A stretch of DNA of 64,000 nt from Antennarius striatus. Lineage: Eukaryota > Chordata > Actinopteri > Lophiiformes > Antennariidae. Of this stretch, positions 1-12,500 are shown piece after piece. Each line of letters opens with the position of its first letter. Positions within the stretch are counted from its first letter, which is position 1. The position numbers and the translations under genes were made by a program. Below the pieces are notes generated by a model. It saw nothing but the letters and a program-made list of their open reading frames with translations. It searched no databases and had not been told where the DNA came from. The stretch spans positions 13,243,501 through 13,307,500 of the forward strand of contig NC_090785.1 in NCBI RefSeq assembly GCF_040054535.1. Reading direction: 5' to 3'.

Positions 1-187
1 AAAAATTTAAATCAACAAAATGCTGTACATTTTCTTTGACGATGGTGAACCCAACAGAAAACTCCGCCTTTATGTCTACTGCAAAAGTTTTGTTGAGACT
101 GAGACATTTTGCTCCACTTAGCAATGGTTCTGGAGAAGTATGGAATATTAGGGAAGAATTCATGGGAGTCAGCAAAGACCAGGAAGG
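1..187 (-). other. slu7: slu7 3' UTR (partial)
   Basis: Sequence downstream of the slu7 stop codon on the minus strand, running off the window edge. I saw no clear AATAAA signal in this piece, so the transcript end probably lies outside the window. Confidence 0.6.
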
Positions 188-3100
188 TCACTGTCCCAGG
201 AAGGAAGCCATTGGATCGTCTGGCCGGGCACGTTTCATGCGGAAGGCCTCCATCTCCTCCTCGGTCGGTGCCTTGACTTCCTGCAAGCTGTTGTATGGCC
301 TCTTTCTCTCCTCCAGCTGCATTAGCGCATCTATGTGTTTTCCATGCTTGTCCTCTGCCTCGAGTGCCTGGAAAGAGAAAACAGGTGGGAAGTCAATCCG
401 TCAAAAAAAATCAATTAACCCAGAGAGATGAAGACAAAAATAACTTTACCTTCTTTAGTTTCTCCTTCTTCTTTTCTTCATCATCTGAGTCACCACTGTT
501 CTTTCTGTTCTTCTTTTTCTTCTTCTTATCCTTTGCCATCTTATCCCGATGCATCTGGAGATTAAACAAAATAATTCCATGACCAAACTGAATGTGCATT
601 TTCCCTGCCAACAAACCCCCTCCATCACCCCTACTGGACATTTCCTCAGCTTCACTTACTTCCAACAGAGTCTTTACTGGTTCTTCCTCTTGAGCCTCGT
701 TCAGTCCCTCTTCAAAGGGCACACAGTCCGAGTTGTTCTTCACATTAAGGAGAAAACAATAACAGCAGTGTTAAGTTATTAAAACAGTGAATTAAACTAA
801 GCTTTTCATCATTCTTAGTCCTTTATATTACTTACTACTGCAACTCCAGTCTCTCCTGTGCAGTAACTCTGTTTGACCATGGAGTGACAACATTTGTATC
901 CCCAGGAACCATCTTTCCAGAAGGAGCCCCAGATACACTAAAAACAAAAGATTGTTTCATGTACGTAAACAACTGAATCAAATAAAAATAGCTGGGGGTT
1001 TTTCTCTGGGGCCATGGAGTCCTCACAGTGTGGTTGTTGATGAGCACGTCCTCCTCATACTTGGAGCGAGCCACAGCCTTCTCAAGCCCCTTCAGCACAG
1101 CGCCATGACGGGAGTACTCCACGTAGTCCTCCGTCTGGGCCAACAGCAGCTCCCGTGGCGGTGCATTCAGGTGTTGTTCACCTCCATACTGGTTGTTGTA
1201 TACAAAAGAACAAACATTGGTGACGTCTTCTAAGCTCCAACACGCCATGCAAGTTAGGGCTGAGTGGCACAAACTGAAATCTTAATGACAAATTTTTGCC
1301 TAAATTGATGTTATATATTCTGATTTAATAAACTAATAATGACATGGAATTGACAACCTGCTCCCATAAAAATGTATCCCAATAGTGTACCTTTTCTAAA
1401 ATGCTGTCCCTCTGTTTCTCCTTGAAGTCCTCCTTCTTGACTTTGAAGGACTTGTGGAGCAGCTCCAGCTTGGTGGGATCAGCCTGGAGATGCACCTCAG
1501 AGCCTCTCTCATAGGCGTCCCAGGCAAACACTATCATTTATGTTCAAAAGACAGACATGTTTTATTGGTATATGAGTGTTGACACACTGAATGTTTCTTG
1601 CAAATGTCTGATTTGCTGCTGTGATAAATGTCCTTTTTGATCTTACTCAAATCAATTGAGGAATTGTGCAATTTCCTCCAGGATTAATAAAGTATATATC
1701 TATTAGTTTTCGTGTTGATGTAACTAAAACAAACATATCAGTGAAATTGAGAAGTTCCTCAAAGCCATCATCAGTAAATTTTTTCACTGACGTACCAATA
1801 ATGACAGTAGAGAATACTGTTGTAAAGATGCAAAAAATACACCTACTAATATACACATAGTGAGCTGAAACATCTGGGAGACTTACATTGTGTTTGAGCC
1901 ATGGTGATTGTGTCCCCAGAATAGCGGGCAAAATTATCTCCAGCGTAGCCCACTCTGCCAGAAAACACAGTTAAAAAACATTTAATGAAAGCCCTCGAGA
2001 ACTTTTTAGGAATCAGGAAGAACATTAACTCACTCCTCAGGGTTCATGCCAGTGCTGGAGTACGGATTCTCTCTCATGGCTCGAGTCTTCGGGTCATAGT
2101 ATGCTGAATTTGGATCCAAATTCCTCAAGTACTGCAAGAAAGAGAAGCAAGAAGTTCAGGCAACTGGTTGTCTCTGACTTCTTTAATAGGACCTGCTTTA
2201 ACTTTGGACACTAATCATTTTCCACCACAAATAAATGAACGTTATCACAGGTAGAAATCCAACAGTAAAAATGCAGTTCAACTCAGGGGAAAGCAGCAGA
2301 TGTGACCTGACTCTTACTTTAGCGGTGTCTTCTCTGATACGCAGATTCCTGACTGTGATCCGTCTTTTAGAGTCAAAGTTCTGACCAGGCATGTCAATGT
2401 CATCGGCATACTTATCTTCATCTTCATCCTCACTGTCATGTTCCCGCTCCTGCAGAAAAATTATATAAAACGAAACATGCATGGTGTTCCAGCCAAAAGA
2501 CCGCCTTGTAATCACTGGATTATTAGTGACACATTTATTATCAGTGAACTTGGCATCAGTGAACACTTACAGTTTGGTCCAGTTTTCCAGAGGCCAACTC
2601 ATCCTGAAGTTTCTGTGCCTTCAGTGTCCTTTTGGCCTGAGATGCAGATACAAACACAAGTCCAAAAAAACATTTAAAATTTTTATAGTCTTCACTGAAC
2701 CAGAAAAAGGTGCAAAACTTAACTAACATAACCTTTGTATTCAACTTCAAGTACATTTTTTGATTGCTCTTCTGCATTTGGGGTTTTGGGTGTCAGGTTA
2801 GGGTTAGGGAAGTGACTGTATACAGACTGTTTCAATGAGGCTTTCAGTCATACAGTCAACATAAGATTAGATAAATAAGCAACAAAACATTTTTCTTAAA
2901 CCAAGGTGATTTCACATTTGCACTGCTTACCAGATCGACTTTGGCATATTCCTCTACGATACGCTGATGTTCCTCAGGGTCATACCCATTCCAGCGGTCA
3001 CGCTTCCCATCATAGTCCAAATCAAGTTGTACCTGAGAATGTTCATCTGCAGCTAAGCCTGTGCCTGTATACTTCGCCCCAACCTTTCTGGGCCGCTGAA

Positions 3101-4165
3101 GACAAATATGAAAGTCAGAGGTTGCACTATTATTTATCACCGATAAAACATTCTGTACGGGAGAAACAGGAGATGATCAAAGATAGCTTTATTAATTTCA
3201 CCTCCAAGCAGTCCTTTTTCTTGTGCGTCATGGCACCGCAGTTTTCACATGCCCCCTTACGAAATTTAGTGGAGACAGAATTCTGTTTGGTGGAGAGAAA
3301 AAAAAATATTGTTATTAAAAGTAGCGCTACTGAACATGTGTATTTGATCTGTAAAAGAATCCAACTTTACTTCAATGAAACACATCAATGTTCGTAATAG
3401 TACTGACATATTTTGCAAATGTGCCAGCAAATGTGTCATCTACTGTATTAAATCCTCCTGAACATTGCAAGGGTAAAGGTGGAATTATTTGGACTTAGAT
3501 ACATCATGACATAAAATAAGATGTTGAAACCTCAGAATCAGAGATAAGGATGGCACTCAGCACCAACCCCTGAATAGGAGCCAGTAAACCCATGATTATT
3601 TTCAACTATACTTGCTTTTCAAGACTCACTATTGACAGGAGTTTACATTCTTTACATTGACACTCTCAGTTTTTTTCTCTCCAATATTCGCACAATTCTC
3701 CAGACTTATTTTCATAGTGATTCAGCTCACCTCTTGCACTCCTCTCTTGTACCACTCTCCAATAGCTGTGTATTGCTTCTCATATTCAGTTTGTGGCCTC
3801 TGATGCTTCAGTGTGGGTCTTTTGGATGGGTCGATGTACCATGGCACTGATGAAATATATTGTGGGATGTGAGGGTTTATGTCTCTGGAAAAGAAAAGAG
3901 GTAGCATGACTGATTCACGCCAATATCACAACAGCTTGACTCTAAATATGACATTATTTAGATAGACTCAGACTCAGAAACACAACATTAATTTCATGTT
4001 GGGGACTACAACTTACTTCCCCTCCTCATCCACCTCAGCTGGAGCATTCCCCAGCTTTCTCTGCTCCTCCAGCTCCTTCTTCTTCCTCCAGTCCTCCCTG
4101 GTCATCTTCTTGGGTTCATCCAGGCCCACGATCCCCTCCGAGGCAGTGGTCGCCTGCTCAGTCAT
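188..4165 (-). CDS. slu7: Pre-mRNA-splicing factor SLU7
   Basis: SLU7 is a spliceosomal second-step factor that helps choose the 3' splice site; it acts in the nucleus. Fourteen coding exons can be placed on the minus strand: 4017-4165, 3731-3884, 3202-3282, 2931-3095, 2571-2636, 2318-2449, 2034-2131, 1887-1954, 1391-1530, 1027-1188, 836-937, 660-737, 450-554 and 188-367. They sum to 1680 nt (559 aa; human protein 586). All junctions keep phase. The start is [14 protein letters not shown] and the end is [15 protein letters not shown] zinc knuckle is visible at about C113, C116, H121 and C126 ([14 protein letters not shown]). Other family blocks include [27 protein letters not shown]-like text ([12 protein letters not shown]) and the lysine-rich stretch [20 protein letters not shown] near the C-terminus. 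The identity is clear from continuous similarity to vertebrate SLU7; I see no damage. Confidence 0.97.
1655..1705 (+). mobile_element. Short LINE/SINE-type 3' tail in slu7 intron
   Basis: The stretch reads GGAATTGTGCAATTTCCTCC followed by AGGATTAATAAAGTATATAT. This resembles the 3' tails of teleost non-LTR elements (ATTTCCC...ATAAAGTATCTATCT). Only the tail remains, inside the intron between slu7 exons 1391-1530 and 1887-1954. Family assignment is from memory of the motif only. Confidence 0.4.
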
Positions 4166-4600
4166 CTTGGAACCTGCAACCATAAATACACCACATCAAG
4201 CTTTCAATACAGCCAGAAAACAAAGTGACATATCAGTTAAATATATATATAGTTTTCATATACTTATGAATTACTAGTCTTAACACAGACAATCGCATTT
4301 TGTGAAAAGTACAGAACTTCAGACAGGAGCAGCCGTCGCTCCGGTGTTAGCAAACGTGAGCTAGCTTGTTCACAAACTGACCTCAGTGTAAACGAAGTAA
4401 CTTTCATTTTACACTGACCAAATAAAAAACTTCATTACCTTGGGTAGGATCGGATAAATAAATAGGCCTTAGGTGCTGTGCTCGTCAAAACGCTTACTTT
4501 CGCAGTTTGTTTATGAGGTTTGTTATATTTACACTAAGAGACGAGCGTCACCATTTTGCGTCAACTGGTGTTACGTCACTTCCTGTCTTCCTTTTTGACT
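4166..4600 (-). promoter_or_regulatory. slu7: slu7 5' UTR and promoter region
   Basis: The first coding exon extends to about 4173, where an acceptor (GGTTGCAG) is seen. A non-coding first exon ends with a donor at 4438 (CCCAAG|GTAATG). Near 4570-4590 the plus strand has TTACGTCACTTCCTG, a CRE-like half site next to an ETS-like CTTCCTG, the kind of pair common in housekeeping promoters. The exact start site is not determinable. Confidence 0.5.
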
Positions 4601-6557
4601 CAGAGACTCACTTTCGGAAAGAGCGACATCTAGCGGACTCTGCCTCCGACGCGGACCCCGTCGATCGTAAAGGCGGTGCAGGGTAGGAATTTGAAAACGC
4701 ATCACTGTGTTTACTTTATGTAAATATTTGAGAGAGTAGCTTGTCTCTATAGAAATTTTAAAAAAATATTTTCTTGCTTTTATTGGGTATGTCAATTTAA
4801 GCCCCAGTAAAACAAACATGTCATACATGAACTTAAAACAAGTAAATTCTTACATACAGCACAGTTTAGAACAGGAAAACTGACAGCTTAGGGACTAAAA
4901 TAAGGAATTCTTTGACTACCGTGTTTACAAATGAGGACAAATCCAACTTAAGCAAAATTCTGAAACAATGCAAATGGACCTCCTCTCAAAATAGAACAAC
5001 TGTTCAGTTTTTATGACTGGAACTAAAAAGCTTGACCAAGTCATTTATATCCAGTGTCTTTTCCTGTCTAGACTTATGACCTCAAGTGAACTCCAATATC
5101 ATCTTCCATTGTTGTTCTCAGGTGTTCTTTAACCAGGTTTGGGGCTGATAAGCTGTGCTCACCTGAGTCACTGGTATTATAACAGTAACCCTAACAAGAA
5201 AATTTCGTGAATTATGGTGTCAGATGACAACAAAGACCTCCTCCATCTTCTGAAGGTCTTTGATTTTATCAGAAATTACACTGGAATTTTTTGGCAAGCA
5301 TAATACTGTCACAACTGCTATTGCTCTGGCACAGCAAAAGTTAATTACGGTAAATAAATCTCTATCAATATAGTCTGTTCAAAATAATGGAAATATTAAA
5401 CAGTAGGAAACCATCAGGTTGTTTAGGTGCCAAATAGCCTTAGTGTGGACCTTAGTGTCACGTTACCTGTTGCTGCTTACCTGTCATTATCTGTGTATCC
5501 TGACCTGATAAATTTCGTTAGTCACCCTGGTCTGAACATGGTCCGGAGCTGGTCAGGTCACACTCTGCATATTCAGGTCCACACTGGTGTAAATCTGGTG
5601 TGGACCATTAAGACAAGGTTTCTAGTTAAATATGACAATCCCTGATCTCAAAGGCTTTTGACATGAGAAAAATGCAAGGATATGGAATTAAAAAATTAGA
5701 AAATCCCGTAGTTTAAATGGAGTTCTCCAACAGCAGCAAGGATTTCAGTCTTCCTCCTGTGAGCTCTAATTTCCACAGAACCTGTTGTAAAAGTAGATCC
5801 TTTTACCAGTCCAAAGCAAAAGGATCTAGACTAGAGAATACGTGAACATAAAAGTCGCATCATTTGCTCCATGGAGGAATTCTAAGACCAGATGATTTGC
5901 TCAATAAATTCAGGCCCCCAGCTCCCAGTGCTCAGCTGAAGAAATCATTTTTAGATTGTTCATTTTCTGTGCAAATCTGTAGATGAAAAAAATATTGTTT
6001 CACTGACAACTTTGTCTATTTGGAAATAAATATTACCCCATATTTGTAGATACCTACCTATTCAGGCCTAAGAGAGGAGGGTTACTCCCTGAAACTCTTG
6101 CAATTCTACTCGATGACCCCCGATCTGGAGCCTTAAAGACTCCTGAGAAACACCAACACACACCAGGAGAAACACATTTTTGTCTAAGTGTTGTAATTAG
6201 AAAGACAGTAACAACATCAACGACAACAACATAAGATGTCATTATGATAACAGGTGGTATAATTTCTCACATTTTTTTAACATTAAAAACATTGTAAAAT
6301 GCCAAAAAATGTAAACAATGTTGGGAGAATAAACCAAAGAAATGACAGCACCAGACACAAATAAACAGATAAGCAGAATTACAAAGAGCCGTAGCACCAG
6401 AACGCATCCCCAGTATCAGTCGGGCAGTCTGGGGATGGGAAGGCAATGAGGTACCAAAGTAAAGTGTTGCATTTGACGAGGTACCAAAATATTACTTTCA
6501 TTTTTGTCCTCTGAATGTTTGGGAGCTCTCACTGAGTCCTGATCGGGGAGGATCTGC
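4601..6557 (-). other. nsd1 3' UTR and intergenic spacer
   Basis: About 2 kb between the slu7 promoter and the nsd1 stop codon. An AATAAA on the minus strand at 4779-4784 is the best candidate for the nsd1 polyadenylation signal, which would make most of this stretch a 1.8-kb 3' UTR. I see no coding region; the short ORFs have no recognisable content. Confidence 0.45.
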
Positions 6558-9500
6558 TCACTTGTCATCATCCTCTACTCTGCCCCACTCTTCAAAGTCC
6601 TGTCCCTCCACCTCTCCATCATCTGCGTCTTCATCCACATAATCTCCCCAACTGTCATACAATTCCCCTGCTTCATTCTCATGTTCGTCGTCGTCTTCCT
6701 CCATCAAGTCACCGCTGTACAGATGCTCATCTTCCACTATCTCCACGTCATCCATTTCATCCTCTTCCTCGTCTCCGTCGTCGTCATCGTCTTCCACGTC
6801 TTCCGTATCGTCCATGTCTTCCACCTCCAACCCACACACCTCCCCGTCCTCCAGATCACCATCCTTGACCTCGGAGGAGGCGAAAGTGGAAAACGCACTG
6901 CCGTCAGTTCTGTTTCTCTGGTAAGTCCTGCTGGAGGGGATGAAGCTCGAGGTAGCAGTCTTGGTATTTATGTAGAGACGGGGTGGAGGCCCCTGTTCTG
7001 TCGTTCTGGTATCATCAGCAGAAGTAGGGGAGGGAGCAGAGTCAGTCCTTCTGGAGTCTGGGACCAGAGGGACCGACCCAGTCCTGGCCCCGGGCCTCAA
7101 GGCGCTGGCGTTGGGCACATATTCCCGAATCTCTCCTGGCTCCAGGGGGTCGGGGCCACAAGGGTCGTGTTCGCTACAGGACAGCTTGCCGTCCAGTTTG
7201 GAGATGAAGAGCATGCCTTCACGATGCTCTTTGCAGTAAGAGCTGGGACACATCTCACAGAAAGAAGCTGCCTCTATACCACAGACGTCACACTGGTGCC
7301 AGGGACACTCCCATCGCCCTGGAAACAAGAAAAGCATCATTAACATTAAAGCATTACTGACTTAAAAAATAAACAGCTGAGTTACATTTTCCCCCCATAA
7401 TAATGTTCATGAATGAATCATGAACATAATAAATAACATAATAAATAAATAACATAACACAATAAATCATCCATCCATCCATCTTCTACCGCTTATTCAT
7501 AGTCGGGTCGCGGGGGCAGCAGCTTCAACAGGGAGCCCCAAACTTCCCTTTCCCCGGCCACATCCACCAGCTCTGACTGGGGGATCCCAAGGTGTTTCCA
7601 GGCCAGTTTTGAGATGTAATTCCTCCACCTGGTCCTGGGTCTGCCCCGAGGTCTCCTCCCAGCTGGACCTGCCAGGAACACTTCCCTAGGGTGGCGACTC
7701 GGAGGCATCCACACCAGATGTCCAAACCACCTCAACTGACTCCTTTCCACGCGAAGGAGCAGCGGCTCTACTCTGAGCCCCTCGCGAACAGCAGTGTTTC
7801 TCACCTTATCTCTGAGGGAGACACCAGCTATCCGCCTGAGAAAGCCCATTTCCGCCGCTTCTATCAGCGACTTTTTTCTTTGGGTCATGACCCATCACTC
7901 ATGACCATAGGTGAGGATAGGAATGAAGATTAAACGGTAGATGGAGAGCTTTGTGTTGGAGGTGAAGTGTTACCAGTTGGATCTGGTGGGGCTTGCCTCA
8001 ACGCATACCATCAGTTATGGAATCAAATTCCTTGTTTTTTTATTGTAATAAATCAGTTTTATGTAATAGCCTTCACTTCTTCAAGCACACTGTATTTTAT
8101 TTTAGTTGCCAAACGACACACGTCCAGCGGTATCCATTCTGTTCTTTGCTATATGCACTGCAGTACGTAAAAAACTAAAATTAAATAAATAAGAACATGA
8201 AGTAAAGTGACCTTTTAATGTTATAATATGGGTTTAAACTCATCCTTAATAAAGTCCCTCCAGCTCTACTTGCCTGCAGGTCTCTTGGCCAGGTTGAGAC
8301 AGTCTGCGTGATAGACCTTTGGGCAACCTGGCTTCTTACAGGAAACTATCTGGCCGCCGTCACCACAGCTAAAGCACTCGTCCTCCCTCTCCTTGGTGAC
8401 CTCTTGTTTGGTCTTCTTCTTCATGGGAACTCTCCTCTTCCCTTCTTTAAGTTTCAGCTTCTCAGATGGTGGCTGGTTCTGAAAAAGGAAAAGAAATGGT
8501 TTGACGTCTAGCTGTAGGCAGGCATCACCCCTACCCTCTGGAAGGTGTGCTGTGTTCACACGTAGGCTGTCACCTTCGGCCGGACACCCAGGAAACCGCT
8601 GCAGTTGGGTGCTCCACATTTACAGGCTGTTTTCCCATTTCCAAGACACTCCAGGTTGTAATTGAAATTCAGCTCCACACCTAGTGCACAACAAGTACAT
8701 GTTGTGTTGTGAAATTATTTACATTCTCACTTCAAGACCAAATGAAACTCTGAAATGCGACGCTGGCCGCCCACTCAAACCTTTTGGGATGTCTTGCAAG
8801 GCAAACAGCCCCACCCTCGTGTCCCCGTTCACAGTCCACTTCTGAGTCTCACAGTTTGGTTGGCAGCAGTGATTCATGAAGCGAGCCTGGTTTCCTTTCG
8901 GCCCGGCATCAATGATCCGGTCCTGGAAGAGCAAAAAACAAAACAGTTTTGCATTGTGTGTATTATCTAAGTGCGTTGTGAAGCTTTGTGAAACGCAGGG
9001 TTTTGTATTTGTAGCGGTGAAGTTCAGAATCACCTTGTCCAGTGTCAGCATGTAGAAGTTACAGATGTCGTTCTCCTGGGCATGTTTGATTCTGGCTCGA
9101 CACTCCTCTTCATCGATCACCTCTCCTACATATTCACTCACGAAGGCTCCCTGAGAGGCAGCAGAAGAAGACTTAATAACAGGAAGAAAAGAACCTGAGT
9201 ATTCACACGCTATTCCTTCTAAAATACCTTCTTGATGTCCAACACGGCACGCAAACCCCAGCCGCAGGACAGCGTCCGGTAGATCTCCACGTGGGAATAC
9301 TGACGCTTCGTGAAGGCTTGGTTCTGACACCGCTCCCCTGCCGCACACACCTGAGGGTGGCACTCGTACATCAGCATGCGATTGATGCACTCCGAGTCGA
9401 CGCCACACGGGGTCTCGTCAGATGCCTTGCAGTTACAACGCGGGATCTCCGATAGGTCCGCAGTGATAATCTGCACCTTTCCAATTGGCCGGTTTACCTG

Positions 9501-12500
9501 GGAGACAGAAGCAGAGGCAGGATTTTCTAAACTTCATCCGAGTCAAACAACATTTCAACAGGCTAATGCTGAGCACACGCGACACACAGTACCTTAATGT
9601 GCTTGTATGGAGGTGGCTTCTTGTCATTCTTTCTGTCTTCCTGAAGTTGCCTCATCTCCTTTTCTGCCTGGAGCTCTTTGAATCGCTTTGCTGCTTCAGT
9701 TAGGGCTGTGAGGACAACACATTAAAACATCAACCATCAGGAGTACACCATAATACAACAAATACTTGTTGGACGTGAGCACATACCATTTTTGTACACT
9801 GCATCTGCACCTTTTCCCATTTTCTCAATGTTATGAGTGTCACCCTCCATGTAGGGAAAGACTCTGGCCTGATAAGTCCACACAAAATCTTTGGAGCCAA
9901 AGAACTGTACCGGGAACTCTCCCACCTCATGCTTCATCCTGAGAATGTTATCTGGGACATCTTTGGTCAGACAGACCTCTGCTGGCCACCATCTAGAGAA
10001 AGGGACCCAGTTTAAAGGATGGAAAACAGTACATGAGCTGTTTCTTGAAGCCAACACTGTGTGAAAAGACGGGGCTCGTCTCTCACCTGTAACGACCCCA
10101 TTTGACCCACAGGATGTCCTTTATTCGAGGCCTCTTTCCAGCTTTGCAGTCGTTGCAGAACCAGCTGCCCTGAGGCATCTCCATATTCAGACATTCTCGA
10201 TGGAACGCTGCAGGACAGGCTTCACAACACAGCAGGCTGCCCCCTTTATTGTGGAGTGGATCGGGTTACAGGGTCAGATCAAGCCTTCCATAACGTTTGG
10301 TTTATTCAATGTAATTACATTAAAAAGGGCCTGTTTGTTGAGATAACTGGTTTATTGGTTAATGTCTACTTTTTAATGCATGGGTCCACACATGGTCAGC
10401 GCAAACAGACATATGTCACTTATTCTGTCCAGCTCTCTGAAGACATACGATTTCCAAAAATATGAAATAAACAAGGAAAATAATTCAGTCAAGGAATTAA
10501 CTCCAAACGACTGATCTCATCACCAGTGTCAGCAGACAGACTGTTTTCATCCTTTAAACAGCATAACTGAGAGAAATCGGTCGCCCTGCAGACAATTAGC
10601 ACACAGGTCAAAGAGATAAGACAGTTCACCCTAAACCAACTGAGATTTTCATTGTCTGTTTGTAGCAATGGTGCTAAACTCACATAAGTGACATGAATCG
10701 TTTGACATACGTTTCATCTTGTGGTTGTTTTAACTGTATACAGATGGAAAAACTATCACTAAAGATTTGCATTTAGTCGGTAAAACCACTTAAAACATTA
10801 TTTGTTGCATTTAGTCCAGCCTGGTATCTGTCCTCAGAGAGTTTCACCACATTCACACTTTAAATTAAGTGACAATAATGCCCATGACTCACATGATGCA
10901 TCATTAGGCAAAACAACCTGTTTGTCCCCAGCGATCCCTTTGACTCAGCTGTTAAGGTGTGATTTTATCGACTACCACTGTGTTTTCACCCTCAGAAAAA
11001 TGTAAACACATCAAATGTTTCCGACACTCTCCACCAGCCAGTTACAATCGAAGCTTCTTAGACAGGATGTGTAATGTCTCTAAACTCCAAACAGAAGTCC
11101 AGCTGCCCCAAATTCAAAACAATGAAAAAAACACCCCAGACTCACCTTCAGAGCAGACGAAGCACCAGCTGACGTTAATGTGCTCGTGGTTCTTGCAACC
11201 CTTACGGGGGGTGAAGTGGTTCGGACAGAGGAAGCTGTTGTTTGCCAGCAACAAGCTGCCTGCGGCCATACAGTTGTCATTGGCGTGATAGGCCACAGGG
11301 CAGCGGACGCAACGAGCCAATCGACCTACGGCGACAAAAGGCGACCAGGGACAGCTTAATGTCAGAATATTTGGACATTCAAATGTAGGTTTGACAACAA
11401 CAGCCAAGTCCGGTTATCACCTGCCCTGTGAATTTCAAGAACGACCTCTGAAGAAAAGTATCCCTGACATCACAAGTCATCAAAGATGCCAGAGTTGTCA
11501 TGTACTATCAATAAATCAAGTACAACCATCAGTTTGCTCAACGACTCACTGCTCTACACAAGAGGTTTTCAAAAATATTGAATGCCCAAAAGAAATCCTG
11601 ATACATTAGGTGACAAAACTGAAAGCATAATAATCACGATGTTGAAACAAATCTTCAAGGCTTCAAGTTCAAGTGTTTAGTAAATACTCGGTGCTCAGGA
11701 ATGTCTTATTTTATTCTTTGTTCGTAAACACAAGTGGAAACAATACCACAACCTTGACCAAATCGATTCAGCAGTAGAAACACGAAAAACTGTACAAATG
11801 TGTATATACATTCATATTCCCTTATTTATTATCTATTTATTACTATTTCTACAATGCAACTGTAATGAAAAGCAATTTACCCCTCGAGAATCAAGCAATC
11901 TGATTCTGTTTCAGAAAGAAATATAACTTTACTCCTATGGTTCCCAAAATCTTAACCCAACAAATCAGCAGAGATGTGTGGAAGTACTATAATGAATATG
12001 GTATAAATCCACAGGAGAAATGAAAACGTACCTTTTGAGCAGATGTTGAGACGGTTGCTGATGTGACAGGACAGACATGCGTGCAGAGAGCAGCGGAAGC
12101 CTTTGTTATGCGTCTGGGTGGCCGAGTATGGCAGGATACAGTCGGTGTGGTAGAACTTCCCACACAGCGGGATCATGCAGCGCTTTATCCCGTTACCAGA
12201 CTTCTTACACACAAAGCACAAGTGAGCACCTAAAGGTCAACAGAGAACACAGATGAGCTCCACCGTGTCGGGACGTTTCATCATCAGGCTGCTTCAGCCC
12301 GATGTCAGACACAAGGTGTACCCACCGGTGTTGCATTCACAGCACACAAACTTTCTTCTGGGAGCCACTGAGAGACCGATACACTGCAGATGAAAGGCTC
12401 CATAGCACTGGCCCTCACACACCACCAGGTCTCCTGTCTGCTCACACACCTGCAAAAACACACAAGTAGGGCTATTCAAACACTCATTTAGATGAATGCT

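Noticed and set aside
2906-3397. 163-codon plus-strand ORF
   Set aside because: Antisense to two real slu7 exons and their intron; it has no independent support.
6681-7343. 220-codon plus-strand ORF opposite the last nsd1 exon
   Set aside because: It is the antisense of the acidic, codon-biased NSD1 tail; no family resemblance.
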